From contig JAPLCR010000163.1 in NCBI GenBank assembly GCA_026392135.1, forward strand, positions 1-10,429: a DNA stretch of 10,429 nt, read 5' to 3'. Positions 8,059 through 10,429 of this stretch are shown in pieces (position 1 is the first letter of the stretch; every line of letters begins with the position of its first letter). The position numbers and the translations under genes were made by a program. This stretch comes from Armatimonadota bacterium (lineage in GTDB: Bacteria > Armatimonadota > Chthonomonadetes > Chthonomonadales > Chthonomonadaceae). The notes under the pieces are model-generated. The model made no database searches. It was not told the DNA's origin and worked only from the letters and a program-made list of their open reading frames with translations.

Positions 8059-8708
8059 TATTGGAAGGGCGCACGGCGCGTGTGCATAACCTTGTCGCCG
8101 ACCTCTACCGTCAGCACCAGTTTGTCTATTCCGCATTCCCCGATAAGAGCGATAGGGAGGAGAGCGGCGAAGAGAGGAGACCCTCCGTTCTCTACCGACT
8201 TGAGACGACGGATGGCGGCGCTCGGTTTGTGTTCCTCGTTCAGTCGGAAGAGGAACCAGACTGGATGGGTTGCGGTGAGAGACACATCGGCGTTATCTGC
8301 GCTTCGCATATCAAGGAGGTTGACCCGCATTTTAGCGATGGGCAGAGGCTTCGTTTTCGGTTACGGGCGAATCCCACGCAGATGCGACTCGTAGCCCCTA
8401 CGGAGCGCAAGGGCTATAAGCGCGTCGGCTTGTATAAGGAGGAGGAGCAACGCGACTGGCTGGCGCGGTGCGGCGAGCGTCTTGGGTTTAGGACGGAGAG
8501 CGTCTCTATAATACCCAAGGGGGTTCTCACTGGCAGGAAACCCGCCTCGCAAGAGGGCGCAAGAGGTAACGCGGTTCAGTGCCTGATGGCGGATTTTGAC
8601 GGCTCTCTTACGGTGACGAACGCGGAGACCTTCGCGGAGACCTATCGCACGGGAGCGGGGCGCGGGAAAGCGTGGGGTTGCGGACTACTCTCCGTAGCGC
8701 GGTTGTAA
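8040..8708 (+). CDS. cas6e: Cas6e (CasE/Cse3), crRNA-processing endoribonuclease
   Basis: Metal-independent endoribonuclease that cuts the CRISPR transcript at the base of each repeat hairpin and stays bound to the 3' end in Cascade. The 222-residue product starts MFLSQVILEG, matching the MYLSRV start of the family. LYRQHQFVYSAFPD at 22-35 contains H26, at the same residue number as the catalytic histidine of the Thermus enzyme. The middle has LRFRLRANPT, a conserved Cas6e strand, followed by KGYKRVGLY. The C-terminal glycine-rich loop GAGRGKAWGCGLLS (205-218) matches the family pattern G-x-G-x-G-K-A-x-G-x-G-L-L. The start at 8040 is set by a strong ribosome site and overlaps cas5e by 19 bases. 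Composition is about 60% GC, like cas1. The repeat hairpin in this window is exactly the kind of substrate the enzyme cuts. Confidence 0.95.
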   Translation: MFLSQVILEGRTARVHNLVADLYRQHQFVYSAFPDKSDREESGEERRPSVLYRLETTDGGARFVFLVQSEEEPDWMGCGERHIGVICASHIKEVDPHFSDGQRLRFRLRANPTQMRLVAPTERKGYKRVGLYKEEEQRDWLARCGERLGFRTESVSIIPKGVLTGRKPASQEGARGNAVQCLMADFDGSLTVTNAETFAETYRTGAGRGKAWGCGLLSVARL

Positions 8709-8746
8709 GCGGCGCATAAGTCGCGCCAGAAAGCGAGAAACGACAG

Positions 8747-9667
8747 ATGGAAGATTTGCATCTACTGCCAAAAACGAGGGATAGTTGGAGCTACCTCTAC
8801 GTGGAACACGCCAAAATTGACCGCCATGAAAAGAGTATCGCGGTGCATGACGTGAACGGGTACGTTCCTGTGCCCGCCGCGTCGTTGGCTATGCTGATGT
8901 TGGGACCAGGAACGAACGTCACTCATGCGGCGGTTCAGGCTCTGGTAGACAACAACTGCCTTGTGATTTGGTGCGGCGAGGAGAATGTGAGGTTCTACGC
9001 CTACGGCGCGGGGGGAACTCGTAGCGCCTACGGGCTATTGCGGCAGGCGCGTCTTGCAAGCGACGAGGCGACACGCTTGGAAGTGGTGAAGCAGATGTAT
9101 CGTATGCGCTTCAAGGAGACCCCAGACTGGGCGATGACGGTGGAGCAGTTACGGGGCATGGAGGGGGTTCGGGTTCGAGAGTCGTATGCACGTGCAAGCA
9201 AGGAATCGGGAGTCGAGTGGAGCGGGCGCAACTATGACCGAACGGACTGGGCGGCGGCAGACCCTGTGAATCGCGCTCTTTCGTGCGCGAACTCCTGCCT
9301 ATATGGGCTATGCCATGCGGCGATTGTGTCGGCGGGATATAGCACGGCGATTGGGTTTATCCATACAGGCAAGCAACTCTCGTTTGTCTATGACATCGCC
9401 GACCTCTATAAAGTAGAGGTCACTATCCCTATCGCTTTCGAGGCGGCGCGGGAGGTGACAGAGAATCTGGAACGTACAGTGCGGCTACGTTGCCGAGACC
9501 GTTTCCGCGAGACGAAACTATTGCAACGGATTATCCCGGATATACAGAGGTTGATAGGAGAAGACAAGACCGCTGTCGAAGAGTTCGCGCCGGATAGCGA
9601 CCCGGCTCTGCCTACCGACCTGTGGACTCCCGAAAGTGAACGCCACAAGGAGGAGGATTCGGACTGA
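8747..9667 (+). CDS. cas1: Cas1, type I-E spacer integrase
   Basis: Integrase of the Cas1-Cas2 adaptation complex, which inserts protospacers at the leader-repeat junction. The 306-residue length is normal for Cas1e. The active-site residues are all present: E139 in LRGMEGVRVRESY, H206 in IGFIHTGKQ, and D216 and D219 in SFVYDIADLYK, equivalent to the E. coli set E141/H208/D218/D221. The N-terminal beta domain reads LYVEHAKIDRHEKSIAVHD and contains the WCGEENVRFYAYG stretch typical of I-E Cas1. The C-terminal tail is acidic (EEFAPDSDP and following). There is a 38-base gap after cas6e, and the ribosome site is weak (GAG-rich, 8732-8738), so cas1 may be translated at a lower level or have its own control. 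The stop overlaps the cas2 start by one base, as expected for a Cas1-Cas2 pair. Confidence 0.97.
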   Translation: MEDLHLLPKTRDSWSYLYVEHAKIDRHEKSIAVHDVNGYVPVPAASLAMLMLGPGTNVTHAAVQALVDNNCLVIWCGEENVRFYAYGAGGTRSAYGLLRQARLASDEATRLEVVKQMYRMRFKETPDWAMTVEQLRGMEGVRVRESYARASKESGVEWSGRNYDRTDWAAADPVNRALSCANSCLYGLCHAAIVSAGYSTAIGFIHTGKQLSFVYDIADLYKVEVTIPIAFEAAREVTENLERTVRLRCRDRFRETKLLQRIIPDIQRLIGEDKTAVEEFAPDSDPALPTDLWTPESERHKEEDSD

Positions 9668-9981
9668 TGGTCGTACTTATATTGGAGAAGGTTCCCGCGA
9701 GTCTGCGCGGGGAGTTGAGCCGTTGGATGATTGAGCCGCGCACAGGCGTTTTCGTCGGTCGCCTATCGGGAGTAGTGAGGGATAAGTTATGGGAACGCGC
9801 CTGTAAGGGAGCGTTACCCTCCGGCGCGGCGATAATGCTCTACAGCAGTCAGACAGAGCAGGGCTATACAGTGCGCTCTTTCGGAGAGCCTAAGCGCGTG
9901 ATAATGGACATGGAGGGACTCCAACTCGTACACGTACCCCAAACGACACGTAAAACATCTACTACTACCAACAATAGTTAA
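9667..9981 (+). CDS. cas2: Cas2e, adaptation complex subunit
   Basis: Structural partner of Cas1 in spacer integration; a Cas2 dimer bridges two Cas1 dimers and sets spacer length. Family blocks are clear: VVLILEKVPASLRGELSRWMIEP, TGVFVGRLSGVVRDKLWE, then EQGYTVRSFGEPKRVIMDMEGLQLV. The Cas2e subfamily is specific to type I-E. The product is 104 residues, slightly long; after GLQLVHV there is a low-complexity tail, PQTTRKTSTTTNNS, encoded by AT-rich DNA that runs straight into the leader. The start is the ATG in TGATG shared with the cas1 stop, with a very strong ribosome site AAGGAGGAGG at 9647-9656, 10 bases upstream. Confidence 0.96.
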   Translation: MVVLILEKVPASLRGELSRWMIEPRTGVFVGRLSGVVRDKLWERACKGALPSGAAIMLYSSQTEQGYTVRSFGEPKRVIMDMEGLQLVHVPQTTRKTSTTTNNS

Positions 9982-10036
9982 TAACTAGCGATACAACGAA
10001 AGAAGTGTTCGCTAGGGATAGTAGACAGTTTTATGT
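9982..10036 (+). promoter_or_regulatory. CRISPR leader (short), containing a hairpin
   Basis: This 55-base AT-rich gap lies between the cas2 stop and the first repeat. It must carry the leader anchor used for spacer insertion and, unless the array is transcribed through from the cas operon, part of the array promoter. I see no clean -35/-10 pair and no clear IHF-type consensus. The leader may extend back into the AT-rich 3' end of cas2. Ascribing the leader to this side rests on the Cas6e hairpin orientation and on the usual cas2-leader-array order; the other end of the array is outside the window. Confidence 0.65.
9985..10015. repeat. Bulged inverted repeat (11 pairs) in the leader
   Basis: CTAGCGA at 9985-9991 pairs perfectly with TCGCTAG at 10009-10015. 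With single-base bulges at T9992 and A9996, the stem continues through ACA/TGT (9993-9995 with 10006-10008) and C9997/G10005, closing a seven-base GAAAGAA loop. It begins three bases after the cas2 stop. There is no T-run right after the stem, so it is not a standard intrinsic terminator. It could stop or attenuate the cas transcript, or be a protein-binding site for array promoter control or integration; none of these is shown. Confidence 0.5.
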
Positions 10037-10429
10037 GTATTCCCCGCACACGCGGGGGTGAACCGGCTAATCGTAGCTCTCCAAGCGTCTATCTCACGTA
10101 TTCCCCGCACACGCGGGGGTGAACCGTGCCGATAATTCTACGCCATTAGAGTAAGATAGTATTCCCCGCACACGCGGGGGTGAACCGATATTGCTAAAAT
10201 GTTGGAGGGGCGTTCAGGTGTATTCCCCGCACACGCGGGGGTGAACCGAGCTGCCCGTGCAGTTGACCAGTGATGAGATAGTATTCCCCGCACACGCGGG
10301 GGTGAACCGGTTGTCTGGTGTCCAATCAGCGGGGCACAGCCGTATTCCCCGCACACGCGGGGGTGAACCGCACTATCCCGCAGATACTCGACAACCCCAT
10401 CAGTATTCCCCGCACACGCGGGGGTGAAC
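10037..10429 (+). CRISPR. Type I-E CRISPR array, seven repeats (last cut by window edge), six spacers
   Basis: Repeats of 29 bases begin at 10037, 10098, 10159, 10220, 10281, 10342 and 10403; the last shows 27 bases before the window ends. All are identical where visible. Spacers are exactly 32 bases: 10066-10097, 10127-10158, 10188-10219, 10249-10280, 10310-10341 and 10371-10402. Each repeat reads GTATT, stem CCCCGC, loop ACAC, stem GCGGGG, then GTGAACCG. The six-pair stem followed by exactly eight bases is the type I-E plan: Cas6e cleavage after the stem would leave a GUGAACCG 5' handle (E. coli has AUAAACCG). This sets the transcribed strand as +, leading away from cas2. The spacers differ from one another and I cannot identify their sources. 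The array continues outside the window, so its total length is unknown. Confidence 0.99.

Noticed and set aside
10138..10356. A - strand open frame of 72 codons with repeated PRVRG/ACAGN-like peptides
   Set aside because: It lies wholly inside the CRISPR array; the recurring peptide is the repeat translated in reverse. This is a well-known false gene type.
84..10429. A wholly new defence system hidden in the locus
   Set aside because: All genes match known type I-E components or a WYL regulator; no extra gene fits between them, and the - strand shows nothing credible. The novelty is limited to the variations listed.

Overview
The window holds one almost complete type I-E (Ecoli subtype, Cascade) CRISPR-Cas locus, all on the + strand. 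Order: a WYL-domain transcriptional regulator, cas3, cas8e (casA/cse1), cas11e (casB/cse2), cas7e (casC), cas5e (casD), cas6e (casE), cas1, cas2, a leader of about 55 bases, and a CRISPR array that runs off the right edge. No gene lies on the - strand. No tRNA, rRNA, insertion sequence or transposase is visible. The host is a bacterium that I cannot place further. The cas proteins are clearly not close copies of the E. coli ones, and GC content varies from about 35% to 65% along the locus.

Layout. Positions 1-83 are upstream sequence. The regulator (84-1064) has an N-terminal helix-turn-helix, a WYL domain and a C-terminal WCX-like extension, and probably controls the operon. The cas genes (1160-9981) are packed tightly: cas3/cas8e overlap by 20 bases, cas8e/cas11e abut, cas11e/cas7e are 6 bases apart, cas7e/cas5e and cas1/cas2 overlap by 1 base, and cas5e/cas6e by 19 bases. 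cas6e and cas1 are 38 bases apart. The array (10037 to the end) has seven identical 29-base repeats, the last cut by the window edge, and six 32-base spacers, a strict 61-base period.

How it works together (family knowledge). Cas1-Cas2 insert new spacers at the leader end. Cas6e cuts the array transcript at the repeat hairpin. Cas8e, Cas11e, Cas7e, Cas5e and Cas6e form Cascade on the crRNA, and Cas3 (HD nuclease plus helicase) degrades the bound target. The parts match: the repeat hairpin sits exactly 8 bases from the repeat end, as expected for a type I-E 5' handle, and Cas6e has the expected histidine at residue 26.

This is a known system, not a new one. The departures worth attention are: (1) cas5e is split by a one-base frameshift near 7609-7614, which would disable Cascade if real; (2) Cas11e has a C-terminal extension of about 45 residues with a CPxCG knuckle; (3) GC content drops sharply from about 3360 (C-terminal part of cas3) and returns to about 60% in the middle of cas7e near 6770, suggesting a recombined Cascade cassette; (4) an 11-pair hairpin lies in the very short leader right after cas2; (5) a dedicated WYL regulator heads the locus.
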